Of a DNA stretch of 64,000 bases, positions 26,808 through 34,803 are shown piece after piece. Numbering within the stretch: position 1 is the first letter of the stretch; each line of letters begins with the position of its first letter. The stretch lies in NCBI GenBank assembly GCA_028697885.1, contig JAQVER010000003.1:1-64000 (forward strand), in the 5' to 3' direction. This DNA is from Desulfocapsaceae bacterium. GTDB lineage: Bacteria; Desulfobacterota; Desulfobulbia; Desulfobulbales; Desulfocapsaceae. The notes below the pieces were generated by a model, which ran no database searches, was not told the origin of the DNA, and saw nothing but the letters and a program-made list of their open reading frames with translations. A program made the position numbers and the translations under genes.

Positions 26808-28172
26808 CTATTCATAGCGCAGGGCCTCGATGGGGTCAAGGCGTGAGGCCTTCCAGGCCGGGTAAAAGCCGAAGATGATCCCCACCCCGGCAGAGACCAG
26901 CACTGCAGTAGCAATGGCCGCAGGCGAGGTTTGCACCGGCCAGCCGAGCACGAGCCGTACGAGCTGGGAACCGCCATGGCCAAGGACGATGCCCATGGCC
27001 CCGCCGGTGAGGCAGAGGACCACTGCCTCCACCAGAAACTGGCGGAGGATGTCGCGGCCCCGAGCCCCGACGGCCATTCGCAGACCGATTTCCCGAGTCC
27101 TTTCAGTGACGGACACGAGCATGATGTTCATGATTCCGACTCCCCCCACAACCAGTGAGATCATGGCCACGGCCAGCAGCAGATTGGTCATGAGCGTGGT
27201 AGTGGTGGAAAGGGTCGCGGTGAGCTCGGCCATGTCGCGGATGTTGAAGTCCTCGGGTTCTTCGGGGCGGATGCGGTGTCGTTCCCGGAGTACCTCGGAA
27301 ATTTGTTTAATGGCCAGGGGGATCTCTTGTGAACTGTTGGCTGCGGCCATGATCCAGTCGATATTAGCAAAGCGCACCGGCATGGGGTTGTCGGTCTGTT
27401 GGACGCTGGAGCGTTCGGGGTAGAGGCTGGGCTGGGCTGCCGGGTAGAGATTGGACAGGGTATTCACCGTGTCGGAGGTGCTGCCGGTACTCTGGGCAGT
27501 GGCGAGGCTCGTGCCGGTGACCCGGTATTTAATGGTGGTCCAGGGAGCGAGAATGACATCGTCCTGATCATGGCCCATCATGTTAGCGCCTTTGAGGGAG
27601 AGGACTCCGATCACCCGAAAGGAGATGTTCTGGATCCGGATTTCCTTGCCTACGGGCGAGACGCCTTCGAAGAGTTCCCGGGCCAATGTCTGGCCCAGAA
27701 TGCAGACCCGGTTACTGTTGAGCACATCCCGGTCGGTGAAAGGCTCGCCCTCGGCCAGAATGTTCCAGTCCTGCACATCAAGATAGGCGGGAGTGGTGCC
27801 GTAGATGGCGTTAGGAATCCAGTTGCGGTTACCGTAGACCACTTGAGCCCGGGCACGGACCATGGGGGCACCATTGCGGATGGCCGGGCATTCCCGGAGA
27901 ATGGCCTGGCAGTCTTCCGGGGTTAATGTGGTGCTGGTTCCTGCCCCGAAAGAGACACCGCCGCTGGAGGCGGTACCGGGCCGGATCACCAGGACATTGG
28001 CCCCCATGCTGGCGATGGATTTTTTGAGGGCCGTCGAGGCACCGGCACCGATCTCCATCATGGCGATGACTGCGCCCACCCCGATGACAATGCCCAGGGT
28101 GGTGAGCATGGCCCGCATGGGATTACGGCGCAGGGCTTTAAGGGCGATGCCGGCGGTGGCGTAGATCCTCAT
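26808..28172 (-). CDS. MacB-type ABC transporter permease
   Basis: A 454-residue permease with one N-terminal helix (MLTTLGIVIGVGAVIAMMEI), a large periplasmic MacB_PCD domain and three C-terminal helices of the FtsX domain (GGVGIMNIMLVSVTERTREI is diagnostic). Unlike E. coli MacB the ATPase is on a separate gene, which overlaps it by four bases (ATGA). It is a mechanotransmission-type exporter, not a pore. Confidence 0.9.
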   Translation of the reverse strand: MRIYATAGIALKALRRNPMRAMLTTLGIVIGVGAVIAMMEIGAGASTALKKSIASMGANVLVIRPGTASSGGVSFGAGTSTTLTPEDCQAILRECPAIRNGAPMVRARAQVVYGNRNWIPNAIYGTTPAYLDVQDWNILAEGEPFTDRDVLNSNRVCILGQTLARELFEGVSPVGKEIRIQNISFRVIGVLSLKGANMMGHDQDDVILAPWTTIKYRVTGTSLATAQSTGSTSDTVNTLSNLYPAAQPSLYPERSSVQQTDNPMPVRFANIDWIMAAANSSQEIPLAIKQISEVLRERHRIRPEEPEDFNIRDMAELTATLSTTTTLMTNLLLAVAMISLVVGGVGIMNIMLVSVTERTREIGLRMAVGARGRDILRQFLVEAVVLCLTGGAMGIVLGHGGSQLVRLVLGWPVQTSPAAIATAVLVSAGVGIIFGFYPAWKASRLDPIEALRYE

Positions 28173-28894
28173 TGTGCATCTCCCGAGGTTTGGGGAGTTG
28201 GTCCGTCAGTGGCTGCATCATCCTGAATCAGCCCGTCTTCGATGCGGATGATCTGTTTGGCGTGCCCAGCCACCTTTGGGTCGTGGGTCACCATGATAAT
28301 GGTAATGCCGTCTTCGGCATTGAGTTGCTCGAACATCTGGAGCACCTCTTCGCTGGTCCGGGAATCCAGGTTGCCGGTCGGCTCGTCGGCAAAGAGCACG
28401 GGTGGATGGTTGATCAGAGCCCTGGCGATGGCAACCCGCTGCTGCTGGCCGCCGGAGAGTTGCGAAGGGTAGTGGTTCAGCCGATCACCTAATCCCACCC
28501 GGCCCAGCATCTCGGCGGCTCGTTTCCTGGTCTCGGAGCTGCTCAGGTCCTCAACGGAGTAGGAGAGCGGCATGGCCACGTTCTCGATGGCACTGGTTCT
28601 GGCCAGCAGGTTGAAGCTCTGGAAGACGAAACCGAGTTTGCGGTTGCGGAGCAGAGCCCGCTCGTCGGCGGTGAGCAGGGAAGTTTCCTGGCCCTCCAGC
28701 CAGTATTCACCGGCAGTCGGTCGGTCCAGACAGCCCAGAATGTTCATCAGAGTTGATTTTCCGGAGCCGGACGAGCCGGTGAGGGCAACCAGCTCTCCCT
28801 GGCGAATGGCCAGGGAGATGCCTTTCAGTACGGGCACGGAAATATCACCCATCTGGTAGGTCTTTTCGATGCCGTGTAGGGTAATGAGTTCCAT
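28169..28894 (-). CDS. MacB-type ABC transporter ATPase (LolD/MacB class)
   Basis: A 241-residue ATPase: Walker [11 protein letters not shown]-loop FQSFNLLA, signature LSGGQQQR, Walker [13 protein letters not shown] and H-loop THD. I place the start at [10 protein letters not shown], eight bases past the stop of the adaptor gene; the longer reading runs into that gene. The stop overlaps the permease start. Confidence 0.9.
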   Translation of the reverse strand: MELITLHGIEKTYQMGDISVPVLKGISLAIRQGELVALTGSSGSGKSTLMNILGCLDRPTAGEYWLEGQETSLLTADERALLRNRKLGFVFQSFNLLARTSAIENVAMPLSYSVEDLSSSETRKRAAEMLGRVGLGDRLNHYPSQLSGGQQQRVAIARALINHPPVLFADEPTGNLDSRTSEEVLQMFEQLNAEDGITIIMVTHDPKVAGHAKQIIRIEDGLIQDDAATDGPTPQTSGDAQ

Positions 28895-28901
28895 GCGTGC
28901 C

Positions 28902-30179
28902 TTACTTGGTGCCAGAGGTGGAGCTTTTTTTGTTACGGTGCAGGTTCGGGAGGAAAGGATTCCCCCCCTCGTTCTTGCCATTATCAGAGTTCGCCAGGCT
29001 GATGCCGGTGATCACCTGCATTCCCTCGTGCAGATCCGCGCTTTCCACCATGGTGCTGGTCCCGTCGGTGGCTCCGGTCTGGACCTCTATCCGGCTAGGC
29101 TGCTCATTCTCGTCAACCACCCACAGGACCCCGTTGCTCTTGCCTTCCTCGGTTGTCTGGCCCATGGCTGCCGGCCTTTTTCTGGATCCCTCCTCGGCGG
29201 GTGGACTCCAGCGCAGGGCTGCATTGGGTGCTTGCAGGACATTTGTGAGCTGTTGCAGTTGAAACTGGACATTGGCGGTAAGGTAAGGCAGAAGACGACC
29301 ATCACTGTTGTCGGTGGTAATCTCCACCGTGTAAGTGACCACGTTCTGAGTCATGGAGGCGTTGAGTCGAACCTTGCCTACCTCACCCCGGAAGGTCTCG
29401 CCGGGGAAGGCGTCAACAGTGAAGGTTACCGGCAGTCCGGGGTGAATCTTGCCGATATCCGCTTCGTTCACCGCTACCCATACCTGTATGCGGGTGAGAT
29501 CTTTGGCCAACAGGAAGAGGCTGGGGGCGTTGAGGCTCGCCACCACGGTCTGGCCGGTATTGACCCTGCGGTCGATGATGATGCCCTTTACCGGCGAGGT
29601 GATGATGCAGTAGCCGAGGTTGCGCTGGGCACGTTTAAGGGCCGCCTCGGCCTGCTGGATAGCTGCCTCGCTCACCGCCACTTGGGCCAGTGCAATTTTG
29701 TATGCCGATTCGTAACCCACGTAGCTCGATTGTGCCAGGGCCTGGGAGGGGCCGAGTTGTTGGGCTCGCTTCCAGTTCTGCTGCGTCTGACTCAATTCGG
29801 CATTGGCCCGCTGCAGGCCGGCCTTGCTTGATAGTAACTGGGCCTCGGCCTGGGCAACGTCGGAGGCGTAGAGCGAGTCGTCAATTTTGGCAAGTACAGT
29901 GCCTGCCTCTACCACAGAACCGTAGTCCACTGTTTTACCCTTGGCGTCCAAACCAAAAGAGATGATCCGTCCGGCTACCTGGGCACCGACATCAATAACC
30001 TCTTCCGGCTCTACGGTACCGGTGGCGCTGATGGAAACCAGTAGATCACCGCGTGTGATCCCGGTGGTCCGGTAGGCAGTGTTATTCCCTTGGCGGCGGG
30101 TAAACTGCCAGGCTGTAAGGGTGCCGAGGAGTAACACGGCGATGAGGAAAATAAAGAAATTCTTGCCGGGATGTTTCAT
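28902..30179 (-). CDS. MacA-type periplasmic adaptor (HlyD/RND family)
   Basis: A 425-residue adaptor with an N-terminal anchor helix, a lipoyl half-motif (ATGTVEPEEVIDVGAQVAGR), a coiled-coil hairpin (about 100-170) and beta-barrel/membrane-proximal domains. The C-terminal tail is long and low-complexity. It is the first gene of the exporter operon (adaptor, ATPase, permease, outer-membrane factor). Confidence 0.9.
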   Translation of the reverse strand: MKHPGKNFFIFLIAVLLLGTLTAWQFTRRQGNNTAYRTTGITRGDLLVSISATGTVEPEEVIDVGAQVAGRIISFGLDAKGKTVDYGSVVEAGTVLAKIDDSLYASDVAQAEAQLLSSKAGLQRANAELSQTQQNWKRAQQLGPSQALAQSSYVGYESAYKIALAQVAVSEAAIQQAEAALKRAQRNLGYCIITSPVKGIIIDRRVNTGQTVVASLNAPSLFLLAKDLTRIQVWVAVNEADIGKIHPGLPVTFTVDAFPGETFRGEVGKVRLNASMTQNVVTYTVEITTDNSDGRLLPYLTANVQFQLQQLTNVLQAPNAALRWSPPAEEGSRKRPAAMGQTTEEGKSNGVLWVVDENEQPSRIEVQTGATDGTSTMVESADLHEGMQVITGISLANSDNGKNEGGNPFLPNLHRNKKSSTSGTK

Positions 30180-30437
30180 GATCTCATCTTCTTGTCTGAT
30201 TGTTGGGCCTGCCGGTCACGAAGTGCACGGACGACTGTCTATGTGGTTTATGGACATCATATAAAAAGAGGAGCGCCTGGGGACAACGTCAGGGGCCGGA
30301 CCAACCGGACAATCGACTGAAGAAAGCACGATCCTGGTCACGCTTTTCGGGCAGCATGACGAAGAAGAGGCAAGGTCCTCGGGATGGCGTTTGTATGATC
30401 TCCAACATGAAGAAACCTGCTGTACCCGTTACAGATT

Positions 30438-30794
30438 TTAATTGCAAGGTCGGTTAACGTATTCGGAATAGAGGTAATTCCCGTACTCATCATAATAATT
30501 GTAGGTGTCACGACAAATCCTCTGGGGCGGTGCTGGCGGTGGAACGTATGGCTGCGATAAGGCCATCACTCCCAAAACTGTACCGAAGATTGCCAGGGGC
30601 ACAATCCAGTCATTGTGATGGTGATGTGTTGATTCATATGGATAATATCCGCGGTGTCTTGCTCCTGAATAGGGTGGTGGGTAATAATGTCCGTATGATC
30701 GGTTCCCATATTGTGGCGGGTGATCGTAATGACCAGTAAAGCCGATAGTTGGACAGAGCAGTAGTATAAGGGCGAAAGCAATCCATTTTTTCAT
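30438..30794 (-). CDS. Small secreted His/Tyr/Pro-rich protein
   Basis: A 118-residue protein with a signal peptide (cleavage likely near residue 20), a Tyr/Pro/His-rich segment including HHHH, a second hydrophobic stretch (DWIVPLAIFGTVLGVMALS) and a tail rich in Tyr with a Cys near each end. No family recognised. The His run could bind metal; this is only a compositional guess. It reads away from the sbt locus. Confidence 0.6.
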   Translation of the reverse strand: MKKWIAFALILLLCPTIGFTGHYDHPPQYGNRSYGHYYPPPYSGARHRGYYPYESTHHHHNDWIVPLAIFGTVLGVMALSQPYVPPPAPPQRICRDTYNYYDEYGNYLYSEYVNRPCN

Positions 30795-31041
30795 GACCGT
30801 TCTCCTTTATGCATTGAGCTTTAATTCCATAACTATTTTTTTTTATTTTAACACTTTCCTGCGATAATGTCACAATAGCTTTTTTCCTGTTGGCCCGGGG
30901 CAAATTAATTTGTTCTTTATATCTTCATAGATAGATATTTGTGGGGAAATATCTGGGAAAGGTTTTTACTTACCTGTTTTGTTGTCGATCAGGTATGCGA
31001 TCTCGTAGTTCATACTCCTTTGCAAGACTTCGCTGGAGTAA

Positions 31042-31083
31042 ACTCAAAGGAATAAACTCCCTGTGGGGGCCATTCCTTTGAGT
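31042..31083. promoter_or_regulatory. Perfect 12-bp inverted repeat upstream of sbtA
   Basis: ACTCAAAGGAAT (31042-31053) and ATTCCTTTGAGT (31072-31083) with an 18-base spacer. There is no T-run, and it lies 57 bases before the -35 box of the sbtA promoter, so an operator is more likely than a terminator. It lies in the 452-base gap between the His/Tyr-rich gene and sbtA. Confidence 0.45.
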
Positions 31084-31139
31084 GGAATGACCATGATGGA
31101 TTCTTGCTGGTAGGTATTATAGTGCGAATTAAACTTTCC

Positions 31140-31168
31140 TTGACAGTGAAAGGGAGAGATAATAAGAT
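31140..31168 (+). promoter_or_regulatory. Sigma-70 promoter of the sbt locus
   Basis: TTGACA (31140-31145), a 17-base spacer and TAAGAT (31163-31168), giving a leader of about 70 bases before the sbtA start. The -35 box is perfect and the spacer ideal. Confidence 0.65.
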
Positions 31169-31246
31169 TTTCCTATGAAATGGCCTGTTGTTATAGCCTT
31201 TTTCTATGTGTTATTTCCCTTATTTTTTTCTTTAGAGGAGGTTTAC

Positions 31247-31606
31247 ATGGCAAACAAAGATCTCAAGAAGTTCCTGGCCAGTCTTAGTGTGGCTGGTTTG
31301 ATTAGTACGGGCGGCATTGCTCTGCCGGGCGCGCATGCTGCGGCGAGTGGCTGAAGCGCAAACAAAGACAGCGCAGGTGGCGCTGAACAAGTAGTAAAAC
31401 CGGCAGGCAGCGGCTGAAGTGGCAGTATGGACAGCGCCGTGAGCGCTGCAACAGAACAGGTTGAAGAAAAAGCAAAAGTGGAAGCAGATACTGAGGAAGT
31501 TGATAAAGCTGCTGATGAGACAAAAGCTGTTGTTGATGAGACAAAAGCTGCCGTTGATGAGACAACGAATACGAAACCTAAAAAAGCTGCCATTGAAGGT
31601 TGTTAA
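31247..31606 (+). CDS. sbtA: Selenocysteine-containing RiPP precursor peptide (SbtA type), two in-frame UGA
   Basis: Starts at ATG five bases after AGAGGAGG. Read with UGA as selenocysteine (U) it gives 119 residues ending EGC. The leader (1-33) begins MANKDLKKFLASLSVAGLIS, hydrophobic and Ala-rich, ending HAAA. Then come two SGUS motifs, with U36 and U57; the second is GSGUSG. The rest is Ala/Glu/Lys/Thr-rich with near repeats of DETKA. Evidence for recoding: the frame stays open and biased through both UGAs, and each UGA is followed 14 bases later by a 6-bp hairpin with GU in its loop. The next gene is a radical SAM/SPASM maturase. From memory this fits the predicted thio(seleno)oxazole peptide type SbtA, processed by SbtM. 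Product and function are unknown. Conventional calling would stop at codon 36 and lose the gene. Confidence 0.88.
31369..31385 (+). promoter_or_regulatory. Bacterial SECIS-like hairpin 1
   Basis: CAGCGC-AGGTG-GCGCTG: a perfect 6-bp stem with a 5-base loop containing GU, starting 14 bases after the UGA at 31352-31354. Bacterial SECIS elements lie inside the coding frame just after UGA and present a GU in the apical loop for SelB. Confidence 0.75.
31432..31448 (+). promoter_or_regulatory. Bacterial SECIS-like hairpin 2
   Basis: CAGCGC-CGTGA-GCGCTG: the same stem as hairpin 1 at exactly the same distance (14 bases) from the UGA at 31415-31417, with a different loop that keeps GU. The conserved stem and distance with varied loop argue for function. 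Confidence 0.75.
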
Positions 31607-31670
31607 GTGCCCTTCTTGAAGAAGTATCAATTCAGTAATTGCTTGAATTAATAATGAGTAATTATGCCTT

Positions 31671-31707
31671 AATAAAGCCGATGCCCGGATGAGGTGTCGG
31701 CTTTATT
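31671..31707 (+). terminator. Intra-operon terminator between sbtA and sbtM
   Basis: AATAAAGCCGA (31671-31681) pairs with TCGGCTTTATT (31697-31707), followed by TATTTTAT. It ends 27 bases before sbtM, so it probably lets a minority of transcripts continue, giving more precursor than maturase, as is usual in RiPP operons. Confidence 0.75.
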
Positions 31708-31734
31708 TATTTTATCTGAATTCTGCAGGAATCC

Positions 31735-33324
31735 ATGCCCGTGATCTCTCACCAACTTCCACCTCTGAAAACGCTTTATCCAATCACCAGCCGTTTTCTT
31801 GTTCATGATCCTGGATTTGATACACCTCACGATCTCTCAGGTTTTATACGGGCCAGGCCTGAAATCTGTCCTGAATACCCCTTTCTTGCTGACCTGGCAG
31901 CCGTTGAATATGCCCAATATTGTGTTTCAAAAATAGCAGGGCCAAAGGGTGAGGTGACGTTGAAATGTACAGTGAATCCGGCCTTGGAGATTGTACCCGT
32001 CCATTGGCATCATTTATTACCATTTCTTGACGATCAGACCATTGTCCCGGAGATGGGTGACTCGTGCGTTCTGGTGTTCAAAAGGCCGGGAACAGAAGTT
32101 GTGCAGACGATTACCGCATCAGGTCATGATCTCCTGGCTCTGAAAATAGTCAGCGAAGAAATAGGGTCCCAGGAGGCAGCCAGCTTGGCAGGTGTCACCG
32201 TGGGTGTTATTGATGATATCCTTGCTGCCGCGGTGCAGCGCGGCCTGCTGCTTTCTCCTGGATCTCTCCTCATTCGTCCGGATTCTTTTCCCCATGGCAA
32301 GAATATTGATCCACGCTATTTTTCGGCCCCCACTTTTACCTTGCAGTGGCATATTACCCAGGTCTGTGATCTGCACTGCCGTCACTGTTATGATCGCAGT
32401 GATCGTAAGGCCATGGACTTATCGCAAGGGATCAGGGTGCTTGATGACCTCTATGATTTCTGTAAGTCCCATCATGTCTTCACGCAGGTGACTTTTACCG
32501 GTGGTAACCCCTTGCTCTATCCTCATTTTAACGAACTATATAAGGAAGCGGCAGATCGAGGATTTATGACGGCTATTCTCGGGAATCCCATGCCGCGCAG
32601 GCGGATTGAGGAGATTCTTGCCCTGCAGAAACCTGAATTTTATCAAGTGAGTCTGGAAGGGTTAGCCGCGCATAACGATTATATCCGCGGCGCTGGACAT
32701 TTTGAGCGGACGCTTGATTTTCTTGACCTCTTGCGGGAATGTGGGATATATTCCATGGTCATGTTGACCTTGACCAGGGCGAACATTGATGAGGTTCTGG
32801 AATTGGCCGAAATACTGCGGGGAAGAGTGGATCTGTTTACCTTTAATCGTCTTGCCATGGTTGGTGAGGGAGCGGATTTGGCCTCGGTTGCACCGGAGGT
32901 CTTTCCCGGATTTTTACAGGAGTATCTGCAGGCGGCGGCAAAAAATCCATCCATGGGTGTAAAAGACAATCTGTTCAATCTGCTGCGCTATGAACAGGCT
33001 ATTCCGTATCGTGGAGGTTGTGCCGGGTATGGTTGTGGTGCGGGGTTTAATTTCGTTTCGCTTCTGCCTGATGGTGAGGTCCATGCCTGTCGCAAGCTGC
33101 CTTCGTTGATTGGGAATATGTACCAGCAATCCTTGGGGGAAATCTATCATGGTTTGCCGGCAGAGCGGTATCGTCAGGGCTCTGCTGCCTGTCAGGATTG
33201 TGAGATCCGGCCCCTCTGCGGGGGGTGTCTGGCGGTGGCTTATGGGTATGGTCGTGATATCTTCCATGATGTTGATCCCTATTGTTGGAAGCTTACGGAA
33301 ACAAAAATGGTTAGTGGAATCTGA
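31735..33324 (+). CDS. sbtM: Radical SAM/SPASM peptide maturase, SbtM type
   Basis: A 529-residue protein. Residues 1-195 form a leader-binding-like N-terminal region; the radical SAM motif is CDLHCRHC (C211, C215, C218), followed by TFTGGNPLLYP. The C-terminal SPASM domain has cysteines from about 429 (GGCAGYGCGAGF), LPDGEVHACRKLP, CQDC, CGGC and DPYCW, enough for two auxiliary clusters. This layout is that of peptide-modifying enzymes. Position right after the selenopeptide gene, with AGGA before its ATG, identifies the peptide as the probable substrate. The modification proposed for the family (thio- or selenoazole-type) is prediction, not shown here. Confidence 0.85.
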   Translation: MPVISHQLPPLKTLYPITSRFLVHDPGFDTPHDLSGFIRARPEICPEYPFLADLAAVEYAQYCVSKIAGPKGEVTLKCTVNPALEIVPVHWHHLLPFLDDQTIVPEMGDSCVLVFKRPGTEVVQTITASGHDLLALKIVSEEIGSQEAASLAGVTVGVIDDILAAAVQRGLLLSPGSLLIRPDSFPHGKNIDPRYFSAPTFTLQWHITQVCDLHCRHCYDRSDRKAMDLSQGIRVLDDLYDFCKSHHVFTQVTFTGGNPLLYPHFNELYKEAADRGFMTAILGNPMPRRRIEEILALQKPEFYQVSLEGLAAHNDYIRGAGHFERTLDFLDLLRECGIYSMVMLTLTRANIDEVLELAEILRGRVDLFTFNRLAMVGEGADLASVAPEVFPGFLQEYLQAAAKNPSMGVKDNLFNLLRYEQAIPYRGGCAGYGCGAGFNFVSLLPDGEVHACRKLPSLIGNMYQQSLGEIYHGLPAERYRQGSAACQDCEIRPLCGGCLAVAYGYGRDIFHDVDPYCWKLTETKMVSGI

Positions 33325-33341
33325 ACAAGGAGTGGAATCAA

Positions 33342-33869
33342 ATGCGGCAGAGAGATCCCGAGTTGAAGTATTGTCCGGTTTGTGATGAAGAATATCGGAC
33401 TGATATCAAGATGTGCGCTGTCTGTGCGGTGGAGTTGATTATTGGCCATGAAAAGATAGCTGCTGAAACAGTCCTTCAGCAGAAGAAGGTGGCTCGGTCT
33501 ATGGAATTGTTAGTGAATGATGATCTGGTGAACATTCGCAAAGGGCCATTGCTGGAGATGAAAAACTTACAGCATATCCTGGCCAAAGAACATATTCCGG
33601 CTTTGATTGCAGGCGAAAAAAAAGGCAACTGTGGCAAAGGATGTTGTGGAACGGAATTATATCTGCAGATCAGAAGAGAAGATGGTGAAGTGGCCATGGA
33701 GGCGTTGGCCAGGGAATTTAAAAGAACTACCGCCCTTGACCATCATGATTTGAGTCATATCCGTTCCGTGTATGATCCCGGAGCTGGCCAGACGGTGTGT
33801 CCGGCTTGTGGATTTAGTTTTTCCCCAACCACCACTACCTGCCCGGATTGCGGGCTCTGTTTTGCATGA
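33342..33869 (+). CDS. Zinc-ribbon protein with DUF2007-like domain
   Basis: A 175-residue protein: N-terminal zinc knuckles CPVC and CAVC, a central DUF2007-like part (ELLVNDDLVNIRKGPLLEMK to REDGEVAMEALARE), an inserted Cys-rich GNCGKGCCG segment, and a C-terminal ribbon CPAC/CPDC. AAGGAG precedes the start, 18 bases after sbtM, so it belongs to the same operon, which then terminates. DUF2007 proteins are thought to act in regulation or protein binding; here it could be a handling or sensing partner of the peptide pathway. No enzyme motif was seen. Confidence 0.75.
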   Translation: MRQRDPELKYCPVCDEEYRTDIKMCAVCAVELIIGHEKIAAETVLQQKKVARSMELLVNDDLVNIRKGPLLEMKNLQHILAKEHIPALIAGEKKGNCGKGCCGTELYLQIRREDGEVAMEALAREFKRTTALDHHDLSHIRSVYDPGAGQTVCPACGFSFSPTTTTCPDCGLCFA

Positions 33870-33904
33870 AGGAAACCTTCTTTGGAAAGAAGGGTAAGGG
33901 GAGA

Positions 33905-33934
33905 TGCATGTTGTGCTGAACATGCAAATTTTTT
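33905..33934 (+). terminator. Terminator of the sbt operon
   Basis: TGCATGTT-GTGCTG-AACATGCA followed by AATTTTTT. It stands between two convergent genes and ends at the stop codon of the cupin gene. Confidence 0.75.
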
Positions 33935-34376
33935 ATTCGGCTATTCCTGGATCCGGCCACAGGCTGTGAGCTAATTCCACTAAGGCTTCCTGCTGGTTGC
34001 TGTTGAGCGGACAGAACGGGGAATTGTCAAAGGTCGTATCCTTGTTTTCGACAATCAACACCATTGCATCCTCGCTCAAGGTGTGAGAATGCCAAGTCTT
34101 TTTTTTGACGTTATAGACAGTGTGTGGAATCATATCCTGTCCATAAATTTTGGTGATGGTTTGATCCCCCTGGCCTAAAAACAAAATGCACCGCCCCCGC
34201 AGCAGGACAAAGACTTCGTCGGTCTCGTTGTGACGCTGGAGGGCTGTGATATTCTCAGCTCGCAACTCTTTGCTGAAATTGAGGATGGCTACCCGCCAGT
34301 TGGCATAATCAATGACTGGCTTGTAGCCAGCCAGACTATGATCACGTATTTCGAGTAAGGTCTCGCTGATCTTCAT
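33933..34376 (-). CDS. Cupin-fold protein, function unknown
   Basis: A 147-residue protein whose centre has cupin motifs: RHNETDEVFVLLRGRCIL and the later HTVYNVKKKTWHSH. The His residues could bind a metal, and related small cupins bind sugars or act as isomerase-like regulators. The N-terminal part mentions no signal peptide, so cytosolic. It converges on the sbt operon. Confidence 0.7.
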   Translation of the reverse strand: MKISETLLEIRDHSLAGYKPVIDYANWRVAILNFSKELRAENITALQRHNETDEVFVLLRGRCILFLGQGDQTITKIYGQDMIPHTVYNVKKKTWHSHTLSEDAMVLIVENKDTTFDNSPFCPLNSNQQEALVELAHSLWPDPGIAE

Positions 34377-34803
34377 TAATGCATATCCTTTTTTTCCCTA
34401 CATTAACAGAATACGAAAATGTTACTTAGAAATTGCTCGTCCCTTGTTAATAACAATTTTCTCTGCCTCTGACATCTTTTTACCTACTCCTCATGTGAAA
34501 AACACACCTTGCTCTCTTTGTTATAGGTAATAGCACGAAACTTGCTTTTTCTCTGTCTCTCTGCTACATTGCAGCGTAAGTAGGTGATATCCGGTTTAGG
34601 AGTTGAGTTTGGTTTGTTTTTTTTAGTTTGGTCATATTCTTCGATCCGCACTTCCCCGGTAATCGATAAACTGCCAGTGTACCGAAACAGAATAGCATGA
34701 AGTATTAGTTTTTTTCCCTTCTACCGTATTTTCCCCTGTTGACCTGGCAATAACCCGTTGAAGAGTTTAGGCTCTTCTTGAATAATAGAATTATAGGTAC
34801 AAG
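34377..34803. other. Intergenic, upstream of citrate synthase and cupin gene
   Basis: This 427-base divergent spacer holds the promoters of both flanking genes. A possible -35 (TTGACC near 34740) lies upstream of citrate synthase, but no good -10 matches at the right distance. No coding sequence or RNA gene was recognised. Confidence 0.4.

Noticed and set aside
31042..31083. Palindrome upstream of sbtA considered as a terminator of the preceding gene
   Set aside because: The preceding gene is on the other strand, and there is no T-run after the stem; kept as a possible operator instead.
31232..31630. Open frames on the minus strand across sbtA
   Set aside because: They are Ser/Ala/Leu-rich shadows of the selenopeptide gene; the plus strand has a promoter, ribosome binding site, SECIS-like hairpins and maturase partner.
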